DNA of 28,216 nucleotides from NCBI GenBank assembly GCA_023411175.1, contig JAEYPB010000095.1:1-28216 (forward strand), in the 5' to 3' direction. The stretch is from Bacillota bacterium (GTDB taxonomy: Bacteria; Bacillota; Clostridia; Christensenellales; Aristaeellaceae). The notes below the pieces were generated by a model. The model did not search any database, was not told the origin of the DNA, and saw nothing but the letters and a program-made list of their open reading frames with translations. A program made the position numbers and the translations under genes. Each line of letters begins with the position of its first letter. The first letter of the stretch is position 1. Shown piece after piece: positions 1 through 7,856 of the stretch.

Positions 1-68
1 CGCGCCCCCGCCGCTTCCTCCCGATTATCACGCCGAAGATGGCGAGCGCCGAGGAGGGCGTAGGGCGT

Positions 69-1001
69 ATGGGCAAACGAATTGTCATTGCGCTGGGCGG
101 AAACGCGCTGGGCAACAACCTGCCGGAGCAGATGGCCGCGGTCAAGAAGACCGCCGTGGCCATCGCGGAACTGATCGAGAACGGCCATCAGGTGGTGCTG
201 TCGCACGGGAACGGCCCCCAGGTGGGCATGATCCAGGAGGCCATGGGCGAATACGGGAAGCTGCACAACATCCCGCGCATCCCGCTTTCGGTGTGCGTTG
301 CCATGAGCCAGGGCTACATCGGGTATGACCTGCAGAACGCGCTCCGGGAGGAACTGCTGACCCGCGGCATCGCGAAGCCGGTTTCGACGGTATTGACGCA
401 GGTGCGCGTCGACCCCGAGGACCCCGCCTTTATGAACCCCACCAAGCCCATCGGCCAGTTCATGTCGAAGGATGAGGCCGACGAGATGGTGGCGGCGCGG
501 GGCTGGATCGTGAAGGAGGACGCGGGCCGCGGCTACCGCCGGGTGGTGGCGTCCCCGAAGCCGGTCGAGATCGTCGAGATCGAGACCATCAAGGACCTGA
601 TGAAAGCCGGGCAGGTGGTCGTCGCCGCGGGCGGCGGCGGCATCCCGGTGGTCGCCGAAGGGCTGCATTTGAAAGGCGTGCCCGCCGTCATCGACAAGGA
701 CTTTGCAAGCGAGCGCCTGGCCGAGATGATCGACGCGGACTGCCTCATCATCCTGACCGCCGTCGAAAAGGTGGCCATCAACTTCAAAAAGCCCGACGAG
801 AAGTGGCTGAGCGAGCTGACTGTGAACGAGGCCGAACAATACGTGAAAGAGGGGCACTTCGCCCCCGGCTCCATGCTGCCCAAGGTGGAGGCCGCCATGC
901 GGTTTGCCGCGAGCAAGCCGGGCCGCTACGCGCTGATCACGCTGCTTGAAAAGGCGCTGGACGGCGTTGAGGGCCGCACGGGTACGGTGATCCGGGCCTG
1001 A
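69..1001 (+). CDS. arcC: Carbamate kinase
   Basis: A 310-residue protein of the usual carbamate kinase length. The family interconverts carbamoyl phosphate plus ADP and carbamate plus ATP, the last ATP-yielding step of arginine deiminase, agmatine or purine-derived carbamoyl catabolism in the cytosol. Visible family features are the N-terminal nucleotide-binding stretch IALGGNALG (residues 7-15), the LSHGNGPQVG motif (44-53), the glycine-rich AAGGGGIPV segment in the middle and the late LPKVEAA motif. I chose the ATG at 69 over the in-frame ATG at 39 because a GAGGAGG ribosome binding site lies 11 bases before it and the family begins with this motif. Upstream partners (a carbamoyltransferase or deiminase) would lie outside the window, so the pathway is not known. 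A strong terminator follows at 1120-1155. Confidence 0.95.
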   Translation: MGKRIVIALGGNALGNNLPEQMAAVKKTAVAIAELIENGHQVVLSHGNGPQVGMIQEAMGEYGKLHNIPRIPLSVCVAMSQGYIGYDLQNALREELLTRGIAKPVSTVLTQVRVDPEDPAFMNPTKPIGQFMSKDEADEMVAARGWIVKEDAGRGYRRVVASPKPVEIVEIETIKDLMKAGQVVVAAGGGGIPVVAEGLHLKGVPAVIDKDFASERLAEMIDADCLIILTAVEKVAINFKKPDEKWLSELTVNEAEQYVKEGHFAPGSMLPKVEAAMRFAASKPGRYALITLLEKALDGVEGRTGTVIRA

Positions 1002-1119
1002 CGCCGGAGGGCGAGTGCCATCGGGTCGACCGCAGAGCGCCCGAGCCCTATTGACAGGCCACCACCGAATCCCATTTGAATTGGCGCGTGTGCCGCCATT
1101 CCCCCGTCACCCCTGCCAT

Positions 1120-1155
1120 CCGTTCCCGGCGACATGAGCGCCGGGAACGGTTTTT
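1120..1155 (+). terminator. Intrinsic terminator after carbamate kinase
   Basis: A perfect 12-bp stem (CCGTTCCCGGCG at 1120-1131 with CGCCGGGAACGG at 1139-1150) has a 7-base loop and is followed directly by five T residues. It separates arcC from the ABC importer. The 118 bases between the arcC stop and this stem show no open frame with a ribosome binding site. Confidence 0.9.
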
Positions 1156-1197
1156 ATAACGCCGCTGCGAGTGTGCATTTCTTAACATGCCCCGCGC

Positions 1198-1226
1198 TTG
1201 ACAGGTGGTCTCGGCTGTGATATGAT
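1198..1226 (+). promoter_or_regulatory. SigA-type promoter of the amino acid importer
   Basis: TTGACA at 1198-1203 and TATGAT at 1221-1226 are separated by exactly 17 bases. This is a near-consensus vegetative promoter, placed 39 bases before the binding-protein start. Confidence 0.88.
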
Positions 1227-1264
1227 TTATCACGTTAGCAAAGTAAAGCGCGGAGGGATAGACA

Positions 1265-2071
1265 ATGAAGAAATTGATCGCGATGCTGCTGGCGGCCATG
1301 CTGGTTCTGATGATGGGCGTTCCGGCCCTGGCCGAGGACGAATCGCTTGCGAAGATCAAGGAAAAGGGCACGCTGATCCTGGGCCTGGACGACAGCTTCC
1401 CGCCCATGGGCTTCCGGGACGAGAACAACGAGATCGTCGGCTTTGACATCGACCTTGCGAAGGAAGTCGCGTCCCGCCTCGGCGTCGAGCTGAAGCTGCA
1501 GCCCATCGACTGGGCGGCGAAGGAGATGGAGCTCTCCAGCGGCAACATCGACTGCATCTGGAACGGCATGAGCGACACGCCCGAGCGGCAGGCGTCCATG
1601 TCCCTGTCGATGGACTACCTGAACAACAAGATGGTGTTCCTGGTCAAGGACCCGTCCTTCAAGAGCCGCGAGGATCTGGTGGGCAAGAAGTTGGGCGTGC
1701 AGTCCGGCTCCTACGCGGAGGAACTGCTGGAGACCGATGCGGGCCTGGCTGACTTCTACGGCTCGCTGGGCGAGGTGCTGGCCTACCCGGACTACCTGAC
1801 CGCGATCATGGACATGCAGAACGGCAGCATCGACGGCATCCTGATCGACCTGGTGGTGGCCAACTACCAGCTCAAGCAGATTGGCGACGAGAGCCTGTTC
1901 ACCATCGACAACCTGGCGGACGACTACTACGCCGTGGGCTTCCGCAAGGAGGACGTGGCGCTGCGCGACGCCGTCAACGAGATCTTTAAGGAAATGGCCA
2001 AGGACGGCGTGGTGGATGAAATCGCCGCCAAGTGGTTCGGCGAGAACATCTCGCTGATCACCGCCGAATAA
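1265..2071 (+). CDS. Amino acid ABC transporter substrate-binding protein (family 3)
   Basis: This 268-residue exported protein captures a polar or cationic amino acid outside the membrane and delivers it to the permease encoded next. Residues 1-23 form a signal peptide (MKK start, hydrophobic core, ALA before the cut at residue 24). The mature part has the bacterial family-3 binding-protein pattern: GTLILGLDDSFPPMGF, GFDIDLAKEVA and the MSDTPER loop, whose Arg108 is the expected ligand alpha-carboxylate contact. There is no lipobox cysteine, unlike most binding proteins of single-membrane Bacillota. GGAGGG at 1252-1257 is the ribosome binding site. The substrate cannot be read from sequence. 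The neighbouring carbamate kinase makes arginine a possible guess only. Confidence 0.92.
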   Translation: MKKLIAMLLAAMLVLMMGVPALAEDESLAKIKEKGTLILGLDDSFPPMGFRDENNEIVGFDIDLAKEVASRLGVELKLQPIDWAAKEMELSSGNIDCIWNGMSDTPERQASMSLSMDYLNNKMVFLVKDPSFKSREDLVGKKLGVQSGSYAEELLETDAGLADFYGSLGEVLAYPDYLTAIMDMQNGSIDGILIDLVVANYQLKQIGDESLFTIDNLADDYYAVGFRKEDVALRDAVNEIFKEMAKDGVVDEIAAKWFGENISLITAE

Positions 2072-2089
2072 CAAGCGACAATGGGATCC

Positions 2090-2120
2090 GGGGCTGGCTG
2101 CACGCGTGGCGGCCGGCCCC
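2090..2120 (+). promoter_or_regulatory. Intercistronic hairpin between binding protein and permease
   Basis: GGGGCTGGC (2090-2098) pairs with GCCGGCCCC (2112-2120) through one G-U wobble, with a 13-base loop and no T-tract. In binding-protein operons such a hairpin commonly stabilises the upstream transcript, so that more binding protein than permease is made. That role is inferred here. Confidence 0.6.
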
Positions 2121-2141
2121 GTTGACGTAAGGGGTTAGGCC

Positions 2142-2807
2142 ATGCTGGGCAAATTCTTCAGCGATCCGGAACGGCTCATAAACATGACGGGGCTGCTCTT
2201 AAGCGGCGTCGGGACGACGGTGTCGGTGTTCGCGCTGACGCTGGTTCTGTCGATCCCGCTGGGCATGCTGGTGGCGGTGGGGCGCATGTCGCGCCTGAAA
2301 GTCGTGTCAAAGCCGGTGGCGTTCTACATCTACATCATGCGTGGGACGCCGCTCCTTCTGCAGGTGATGTTCATCTACTTCCTGCTGCCGCAGGTGCTGC
2401 CCTTCCGCTTTGAGCGCTTCTGGGCGGTGATCTTCTCTTTCGTGATCAACTACGCCGCCTACTTCGCGGAGATCTTCCGCGGCGGCATCCAGTCGATTCC
2501 GCCGGGGCAGCGGGAGGCCGCTCAGGTGCTGGGCTACACCAAGGCTCAGACCTTCTTTCGCATCATCCTGCCGCAGACGGTGAAGCGGGTGATCCTGCCG
2601 GTGACCAACGAAGTCATCACCCTCGTCAAGGATACGGCGCTGGCGTCCTCCGTGGCGGTGATGGAAGTGCTCAACATCGCCAAGAAACAGGCAAACAGCG
2701 CGGTGTCCATCGACCCCTACATCGTCGCGATGATCATCTACCTGGTCTTAAACGGTGTCGCCGAACAGGCCATGAAGCTGGTCGAGCGCAAGTTGAACTA
2801 TTATTAG
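2142..2807 (+). CDS. Amino acid ABC transporter permease (HisM/GlnP type)
   Basis: This 221-residue integral membrane protein forms the channel of the importer. It shows several hydrophobic spans (about residues 15-40, 60-85, 90-115 and 185-210). The cytoplasmic coupling loop, from AAYFAEIFRGGIQSIPPGQ through EAAQVLGYTKAQTF to IILPQ, is the classical EAA motif of polar amino acid permeases that docks on the ATPase. AAGGGG at 2129-2134 lies 7 bases before the ATG. The stop codon TAG at 2805-2807 overlaps the AGGAG ribosome binding site of the ATPase gene. One permease gene is present, so the channel is probably a homodimer. Confidence 0.95.
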   Translation: MLGKFFSDPERLINMTGLLLSGVGTTVSVFALTLVLSIPLGMLVAVGRMSRLKVVSKPVAFYIYIMRGTPLLLQVMFIYFLLPQVLPFRFERFWAVIFSFVINYAAYFAEIFRGGIQSIPPGQREAAQVLGYTKAQTFFRIILPQTVKRVILPVTNEVITLVKDTALASSVAVMEVLNIAKKQANSAVSIDPYIVAMIIYLVLNGVAEQAMKLVERKLNYY

Positions 2808-2815
2808 GAGAGCGT

Positions 2816-3571
<756 letters not shown>

Positions 3572-3578
3572 AAAGCCA

Positions 3579-3597
3579 GGGTTTTTTGATGCTTTGA
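3579..3597 (+). repeat. Terminator-associated motif, copy 1
   Basis: GGGTTTTTTGATGCTTTGA lies between the ATPase stop codon and the terminator stem. It matches copy 2 (17679-17697) at 18 of 19 positions and resembles copy 3 (24382-24399). The preceding AAAAGCC can pair with the first part of the motif as a small hairpin. Confidence 0.7.
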
Positions 3598-3621
3598 AGC
3601 CCCGCATTGAGCGGGGCTTTT
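3597..3621 (+). terminator. Intrinsic terminator of the amino acid importer operon
   Basis: AAGCCCCGC (3597-3605) pairs with GCGGGGCTT (3611-3619) around a 5-base loop and runs into TTTT. It is preceded by the recurrent 19-bp motif at 3579-3597, which starts seven bases after the stop codon. Confidence 0.85.
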
Positions 3622-3912
3622 CTGTTGCCCTGGCGCGGAAACTTCTCCATCCTTAATAAGCGCCTCACGCCTGAATGGGCACCTTGGGCAGACCGAAATC
3701 CTGTGGAAATACGAACAGAATTACGGCGAGGCCGATGCTTCCTGTGGAAAATGTCACCCGGCGGCCAAACCCGGCAGGATGGCGCCGCAGCCCGCGAAAA
3801 GGGATGGAATCGCCGGTTCATCTCCAAAAAACTTGTCCACCCGGCCATAATTTACCAACGATTAACATAACTTGCTGAAATAGCGCGGGCACTCTGCCGA
3901 AGCAATCGGCCT

Positions 3913-3985
3913 GTTTCTGCACGAAAAACCCGGAAGCGGCCCGGTTTCATGCGCCGGAACCCGCCAAAAATGCCGTTTCATGCGC
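3913..3985 (+). repeat. Three GTTTC repeats with 31-bp period
   Basis: GTTTC occurs at 3913, 3944 and 3975, exactly 31 bases apart. The second and third copies extend to GTTTCATGCGC, while the first reads GTTTCTGCACG. The first and third copies then continue with similar A-rich tracts. A 31-base period is three helical turns, which would put all copies on one face of the DNA. Confidence 0.5.
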
Positions 3986-4068
3986 AAAAACAAGGAAACG
4001 GGCGGGTCCGGTCGCGTAACATTCCATCCGAACACCCCCCGTCAGGCATTTTTTTGCCATCCAGGGTC

Positions 4069-4102
4069 TGTAACCGACCGTGTAACTGCGGACGGGTACA
4101 AT
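4069..4102 (+). promoter_or_regulatory. Possible promoter with paired TGTAAC boxes
   Basis: TGTAAC occurs at 4069-4074 and 4081-4086, followed by TACAAT at 4097-4102 as a candidate -10. No good -35 lies at normal spacing, so an activator or alternative sigma factor may be involved. The link to the gene at 4194 is by position only. Confidence 0.35.
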
Positions 4103-4193
4103 AATGCCATCAAGATGAGAACCCGCCCTTGAGCGGCGGTAACGAAAGCATAGAACGAGCAACCGCGCAAAGATCGCGAGAGGAGAGACAAAG

Positions 4194-4883
4194 ATGAAGA
4201 ACTTGAAGAAGCTGGTAGCGGTTCTGATGGCCGTCATGGTGTTGGCGCTGGCGGTTCCTGCGGTCTTTGCGGAGGAGGCTCAGCCGGAGCAGCAGCCCGA
4301 GGTTTCCGCGCCGGTGAAGGCGGAGGAACCCGAAAAGACTCAGGAGCCCGAAAAGGTCGAAGAGACCAAGGCCCCGGAAGCCGCGACGACTGCGGAGGCG
4401 CCGGAAGCGCCCGCTGAGCCTGAGGCCACCCCGGAAGCGCCCGCGGAGCCCGAAGCCACCGCCGAGCCTGAAGCCACCCCGGAAGCGCCCGCGGAGCCCG
4501 AAGCCACCGCCGAGCCTGAAGCCACTCCGGAAGCGCCCGCGGAGCCCGAAGCCACCGCCGAGCCTGAGGCCACCCCGGAAGCGCCCGCGGAACCTGAAGC
4601 CACCGCCGAGCCGACGGTCGAGCCCACTCCGGATGCAACCCCCGTCAGCAGGAGCGTCGAGGTTGTGGCCGAGGATTCCTCCCTTCAGGTTGGAGACACG
4701 CTGAAGCTGACCGCCAAGCTCACCGGCTTCGAAGGCGTCAAGTACACCCTCACTTGGCAGGTCAAGGCCCCCGGTGAGGACTGGAAGAACATCGACGGAG
4801 AAAACGGCGAAACGCTGAAGGTCGAGCTGAGCGAAGAGAACATCGGCGCTGCCTGGCGCGTCGCGGTCGAGACAGAGGAGTAA
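4194..4883 (+). CDS. Secreted Pro/Glu/Ala-repeat protein with Ig-like C-terminal domain
   Basis: A 229-residue protein of unrecognised specific function. Residues 1-26 form a signal peptide with AVFA before the cut. Residues 27-74 are acidic and low complexity. Residues 75-138 are four 16-residue units of the form EPEATPEAPAEPEATA, followed by EPTVEPTPDATP. Residues 147-229 look like a small beta-sandwich (LQVGDTLKLTAKL, then YTLTWQVKAPGEDWKN, then AAWRVAVETE), similar to the Ig-like modules of Clostridia surface proteins. There is no LPXTG motif, lipobox or second membrane span, so it is probably released or non-covalently wall-bound. An AGGAGAG site at 4181-4187 precedes the ATG by 6 bases. 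It stands alone, with a terminator directly after it. Confidence 0.82.
   Translation: MKNLKKLVAVLMAVMVLALAVPAVFAEEAQPEQQPEVSAPVKAEEPEKTQEPEKVEETKAPEAATTAEAPEAPAEPEATPEAPAEPEATAEPEATPEAPAEPEATAEPEATPEAPAEPEATAEPEATPEAPAEPEATAEPTVEPTPDATPVSRSVEVVAEDSSLQVGDTLKLTAKLTGFEGVKYTLTWQVKAPGEDWKNIDGENGETLKVELSEENIGAAWRVAVETEE
4416..4607 (+). repeat. Four tandem 48-bp in-frame repeats
   Basis: Units start at 4416, 4464, 4512 and 4560, each encoding the same 16 residues with only a few silent third-base changes. A partial further unit begins at 4608. The near-identity at DNA level implies recent duplication, and copy number can change without breaking the reading frame. Confidence 0.9.
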
Positions 4884-4903
4884 TCCAAGCAGAAAATTCA
4901 AAC

Positions 4904-4933
4904 AAAAACCGGAGCGAAATGCTCCGGTTTTTT
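4904..4933 (+). terminator. Intrinsic terminator after the secreted repeat protein
   Basis: AAAAACCGGAGC (4904-4915) pairs with GCTCCGGTTTTT (4921-4932) around a 5-base loop, ending in six T residues. It is a textbook strong terminator, placed 20 bases after the stop codon. Confidence 0.93.
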
Positions 4934-5015
4934 GCGCGCGGGAAACTATTTGGTTTGAAACGCGCGGACGAAAGCCCATGTGAATCTTCCGCGAGTCATT
5001 GGCTTGGAGAAAAGA

Positions 5016-5044
5016 ATGCCGCCGCCGGTATGCGGCGGCGGCAT
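5016..5044 (-). terminator. Terminator of the minus-strand AAA+ gene
   Basis: ATGCCGCCGCCG (5016-5027) pairs perfectly with CGGCGGCGGCAT (5033-5044) around 5 bases. Read on the minus strand, the stem is followed by a T-rich tail (TTCTTTTC). It lies about 70 bases beyond the stop of the AAA+ gene, and convergent terminators flank it. Confidence 0.75.
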
Positions 5045-5115
5045 CAGACACGCAAAGAAAAGATGCGGCAGCAGGTTTTCATCGCCCGGCGAAGCCGGAG
5101 GGCAGCAGCGTGTGG

Positions 5116-7572
5116 TTACAGCGGCGGAAGTGGCAGCGGCTCGTCCATCAGTTTTTTGCAGCGGGGCAGCCCCGTGAGAAGGCTGGGCAGCACCCGGAGC
5201 GCCGAAAGATCCATCGCCGCCAGCATGGCGGGCAGCGCGCGCTGGGAAAGCGCCCAGTCCAGCGCCTCCAGCGGGGCGCAGGTCATCATTCGGGTGACGG
5301 CGGCGCAGTAGGCCCAGGTCTGGTCCAACGTGTGCCGGTCCAGCGTCCAGCCGATCCCGGCAAGGCCCTGCCTGAGCGCGTTCAGCCGGTTCTCGACCTC
5401 GCCGGGGATCTCGCCGGGGGCGAAGATCTTCTGGAGCGACGCGAGGGACGGCGAGCGGCCCGGCTGCGGCGTGGCGCGGGGGCGGGGCTTCCAGGGCGCG
5501 TCGGCGGCGGTGGGGCTGAGGCGGATCAAAAACGCCCTTCCCAGCAGGCGCGCCGAAAGCGGTTTGCCGTCCGGAGAATCCTGAGCGGTCAACATCACGA
5601 CCACCGGCGCGTTTTTGGCGTAGATGCGCTCCTGCAGCCCGATGATGTGGGCGCAGGGCACGTCGCCGCCCAGGTCGTTCACGTCGTCGATCAGCGCGGC
5701 GGAGAGGGTCAGGTCGTCCGCGCCCTCCAGCAGGCGCTCCAGCGCCGGGTCTTCCGCGGAGCGGGTCTGTACAAAGCGGCTGGCGGGGCTCGAGAGCCCC
5801 AGCGCCGCGCCCAGCGCCCGGGCGAGGCCGCTCTTTCCGGTGCCGGGGGCGCCGGAGAGGATCACCGTGCCGCCGACGACCATCGACGCCACCAGGTTGA
5901 CGGTTTCATCGTTGGACAGCGGGTAGCCCGCGGCGTCCATCTGCACCCTGAGGTCGCTGATCAGCTCGCCCGCGGTGGGCGCGTAGACCTCCGGATGGCC
6001 CACCGGGCGCCGGTGGGCGTCGGTCATGCGAAGCAGCAGCTCCCGCGCGTGGCTGGATGCCATGCTGTCGAGCAGCTTTTCTTCCAGCTTGTCGGAAGTC
6101 TCCTCCAGCAGCTTTTCTGCGGCCTCCGCGGCCATGCGGGCTGCCGCCGCTGCCTGCTCGTTCTTTTCCACTTCGCGGCGCAGCGCGTCGTTCTGCTGCT
6201 CATAGCGGCTGAACTCGTCCCGACGGGCGTCGCGAAGCTCCTGCATCAGCGTCTGGCGCATGTCCTGCCGCTTGAGGCGCAGCGCGTCGATTTCGGTGAT
6301 CAGCTGGAGTCTCGAGGCTTCCAGGCGTTCGGCGGTTTCATCCGCCAGTTGGGCCTTGGGAACCTCATAGCGCTCGCGGATGGCGCCGCCGACGGCGTCG
6401 TCGCCCTCCAGCGCCTTCAAAAGGCTTTCCCGTGCAGCAGGCAGCGCCCATGCCTCCCGGAGCGCCTCGAGCGCCCGGTCGATGGGGCTCATCGCCGGTA
6501 CGGAGGTGGCCTCCGGCGGAACCGGGTGCCCCAGCTGGTCGCACCGGGAACGCCGCCACTGCTCGTCCACAACCTCGTTCAGGCTGCGGCCGCGGCGCGG
6601 GTTGATGCCGGTCTGCATGTCGGAGGGCTCCCGCATGCGCCTAGATACGGCGCGGGGGTAGGATTCATCCTTGGTGATCCAGGCCTTCGCGGCGGCTTCC
6701 TCCGGCGCGGTCTGGGGCGCGGTTGCCTCCTGGTGGACGGCGGGGGCGGTCTGCGCCGGATGCGGCGGGGTTACAGCCTGAACCGGAATGGGTGCGGGCT
6801 GAAGCGGATGCGGCGGGGGTACGGCTTGAACGCTCTGGGGTGCGGGCTGAACTGGCGGGGGGAAGGCCTGCGCTTCCGGAAGGGCTGGCGCGGCTTCCCG
6901 GGGTTCTGGCTTTTCCGCCTCGGGAACCGGGGCGGTCAGCCCCAGGATGGCGGGGTTGTACATCAGCGCGAACGTCCCCTCCGGCGTTTCCACATCAAGG
7001 ATGAGCGCGTCGCTCAGCGGCACATCGGCCCGGTCAAAGCCCGGCGCGATGGAGAGCGAGATGCAGCCGGGGATGTCCGGCGTCTCCGTCCAGACCCAGG
7101 GGCCGGACAGGTGGTCGTCTCGCCGGATCGCCACAAACCGGGTGCCCGGTGTGCTTGATCGGAGCGTGATGGCGTCGCCGTCAAAAACGCCGGTGGCGTC
7201 CAGAACCTCCACAGCCATTTCGGAAGAGAGGGAGATGATCACATCCGAATAGACGATGTGGGCGTTGCGCTCCGCGCTTTCGGGCGCATAATTCTTGTTG
7301 GGGCGGATCTTGTCGTTTTCGTTTGGATGGCGGCGCAAGTCCAGAAGGCAGTAGCGACCCAACTGGCGCATGCGGGCTTTGAATTGGCTGATTTCGTTTT
7401 TGTCGGGGACGATGCGGATAAAGCCGTCCTCGGGGAATTGTGCCGAAATGCCCTCGTCCACCGGCTCAAAGCCGGTCTCCAACAGCGAGATCAATGGACG
7501 GAATCGGAAGTAAAATTTTACCGGATTGTCCTCATGGACGTATCCGATGGTCAGTTTTCCGGGCAATGCCAT
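5116..7572 (-). CDS. Orphan AAA+ ATPase with Pro-rich linker and coiled coil
   Basis: An 818-residue protein that I cannot assign to a named family. Its parts in order are: a beta-rich N-terminal region (1-210), a Pro/Ala/Gln-rich linker (about 215-295), a basic segment (300-350), a long charged helical or coiled-coil region (about 405-505), an AAA+ module (about 535-700) and a helical C-terminal region. The ATPase has Walker A GAPGTGKS (574-581), a Walker-B-like LIDDV (627-631) with Asp where a catalytic Glu is usual, and a sensor-like VVVMLTAQDS (657-666). The style resembles dynein-related (McrB/MoxR-like) AAA proteins. There is no signal peptide or membrane span. AGGAGG lies 13 bases before the ATG. 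No nuclease, VWA-domain partner or other companion gene is adjacent on this strand. Confidence 0.8.
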   Translation of the reverse strand: MALPGKLTIGYVHEDNPVKFYFRFRPLISLLETGFEPVDEGISAQFPEDGFIRIVPDKNEISQFKARMRQLGRYCLLDLRRHPNENDKIRPNKNYAPESAERNAHIVYSDVIISLSSEMAVEVLDATGVFDGDAITLRSSTPGTRFVAIRRDDHLSGPWVWTETPDIPGCISLSIAPGFDRADVPLSDALILDVETPEGTFALMYNPAILGLTAPVPEAEKPEPREAAPALPEAQAFPPPVQPAPQSVQAVPPPHPLQPAPIPVQAVTPPHPAQTAPAVHQEATAPQTAPEEAAAKAWITKDESYPRAVSRRMREPSDMQTGINPRRGRSLNEVVDEQWRRSRCDQLGHPVPPEATSVPAMSPIDRALEALREAWALPAARESLLKALEGDDAVGGAIRERYEVPKAQLADETAERLEASRLQLITEIDALRLKRQDMRQTLMQELRDARRDEFSRYEQQNDALRREVEKNEQAAAAARMAAEAAEKLLEETSDKLEEKLLDSMASSHARELLLRMTDAHRRPVGHPEVYAPTAGELISDLRVQMDAAGYPLSNDETVNLVASMVVGGTVILSGAPGTGKSGLARALGAALGLSSPASRFVQTRSAEDPALERLLEGADDLTLSAALIDDVNDLGGDVPCAHIIGLQERIYAKNAPVVVMLTAQDSPDGKPLSARLLGRAFLIRLSPTAADAPWKPRPRATPQPGRSPSLASLQKIFAPGEIPGEVENRLNALRQGLAGIGWTLDRHTLDQTWAYCAAVTRMMTCAPLEALDWALSQRALPAMLAAMDLSALRVLPSLLTGLPRCKKLMDEPLPLPPL

Positions 7573-7616
7573 GAAGAAATCTTCGCCTCCTATACTTTCT
7601 TAATATGACCCTCATC

Positions 7617-7622
7617 ATTATA
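7617..7622 (-). promoter_or_regulatory. Extended -10 promoter of the AAA+ gene
   Basis: On the minus strand the sequence reads TGGTATAAT, a TGn-extended perfect -10 element (TATAAT complementing 7617-7622), with only a weak -35. It lies 45 bases before the ATG. An 8-bp inverted repeat, CGGAAAAT (7646-7653) with ATTTTCCG (7673-7680), lies just upstream and could be an operator. Confidence 0.65.
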
Positions 7623-7806
7623 CCACAGATTCTATCAAAATCACCCGGAAAATAGTAAGCACTTCACCGGAAATTTTCCGATCCATGGAAGGTTTCGCCG
7701 GTTTCCCGCGCTTGCGACTGCGCGCCGCATGGAGAAAGCCCATAGACGCGGGGCGGAGCATCCATCACCCGCCAAGAACCGCCCCTCGCGCCGGCGCGAA
7801 TTTTGT

Positions 7807-7835
7807 TTGTGCCGCCGGATGCGCTGTGCTATACT
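7807..7835 (+). promoter_or_regulatory. Promoter of addB and the cob cluster
   Basis: TTGTGC (7807-7812) and TATACT (7830-7835) are 17 bases apart, with a TGn extension at 7827-7829. The start codon follows 21 bases later. I saw no cobalamin riboswitch between the divergent AAA+ gene and this promoter. Confidence 0.6.
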
Positions 7836-7856
7836 CATCCCAAAGGGGTGCTTTGG

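Larger units (their letters stand above)
3622..4193 (+). other. Long non-coding intergenic region
   Basis: No credible gene is visible in these 572 bases: the open frames there have no ribosome binding site or recognisable protein. It holds a direct repeat TCCTGTGGAAA at 3699-3709 and 3740-3750, an A+T-rich patch around 3845-3880, the 31-bp-period GTTTC repeats at 3913-3985, paired TGTAAC boxes at 4069 and 4081, and a possible -10 element TACAAT at 4097-4102. The last of these probably belongs to the secreted protein gene at 4194. The long leader suggests a regulated promoter. No known riboswitch class was recognised. Confidence 0.55.

Noticed and set aside
1..68. The tail of an upstream gene before carbamate kinase.
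   Set aside because: One frame ends with TAG at 61-63, but its residues are arginine-rich and match nothing; 68 bases are too few to call.
3607..3870. An 87-codon frame in the long intergenic region.
   Set aside because: It begins inside the terminator stem, has no ribosome binding site and shows no recognisable domain.
3699..3880. A chromosomal replication origin.
   Set aside because: One perfect and two partial DnaA boxes are not enough, and no replication gene is nearby.
4416..4607. Tandem repeats as a possible CRISPR array.
   Set aside because: The units are head-to-tail with no spacers and encode a protein repeat.
4234..4638. Open frames on the minus strand across the 48-bp repeats.
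   Set aside because: Their apparent repeats are only the complement of the real coding repeats on the plus strand.
4999..7158. A 719-codon open frame on the plus strand.
   Set aside because: It is the antisense of the AAA+ gene. Its composition (Arg, Gly, Gln and His rich) and lack of family motifs mark it as a GC-rich shadow.
7623..7856. A cobalamin riboswitch ahead of the addB-cob operon.
   Set aside because: I found no B12-box-like sequence or suitable multi-stem layout, and the promoter lies only 21 bases before the addB start.
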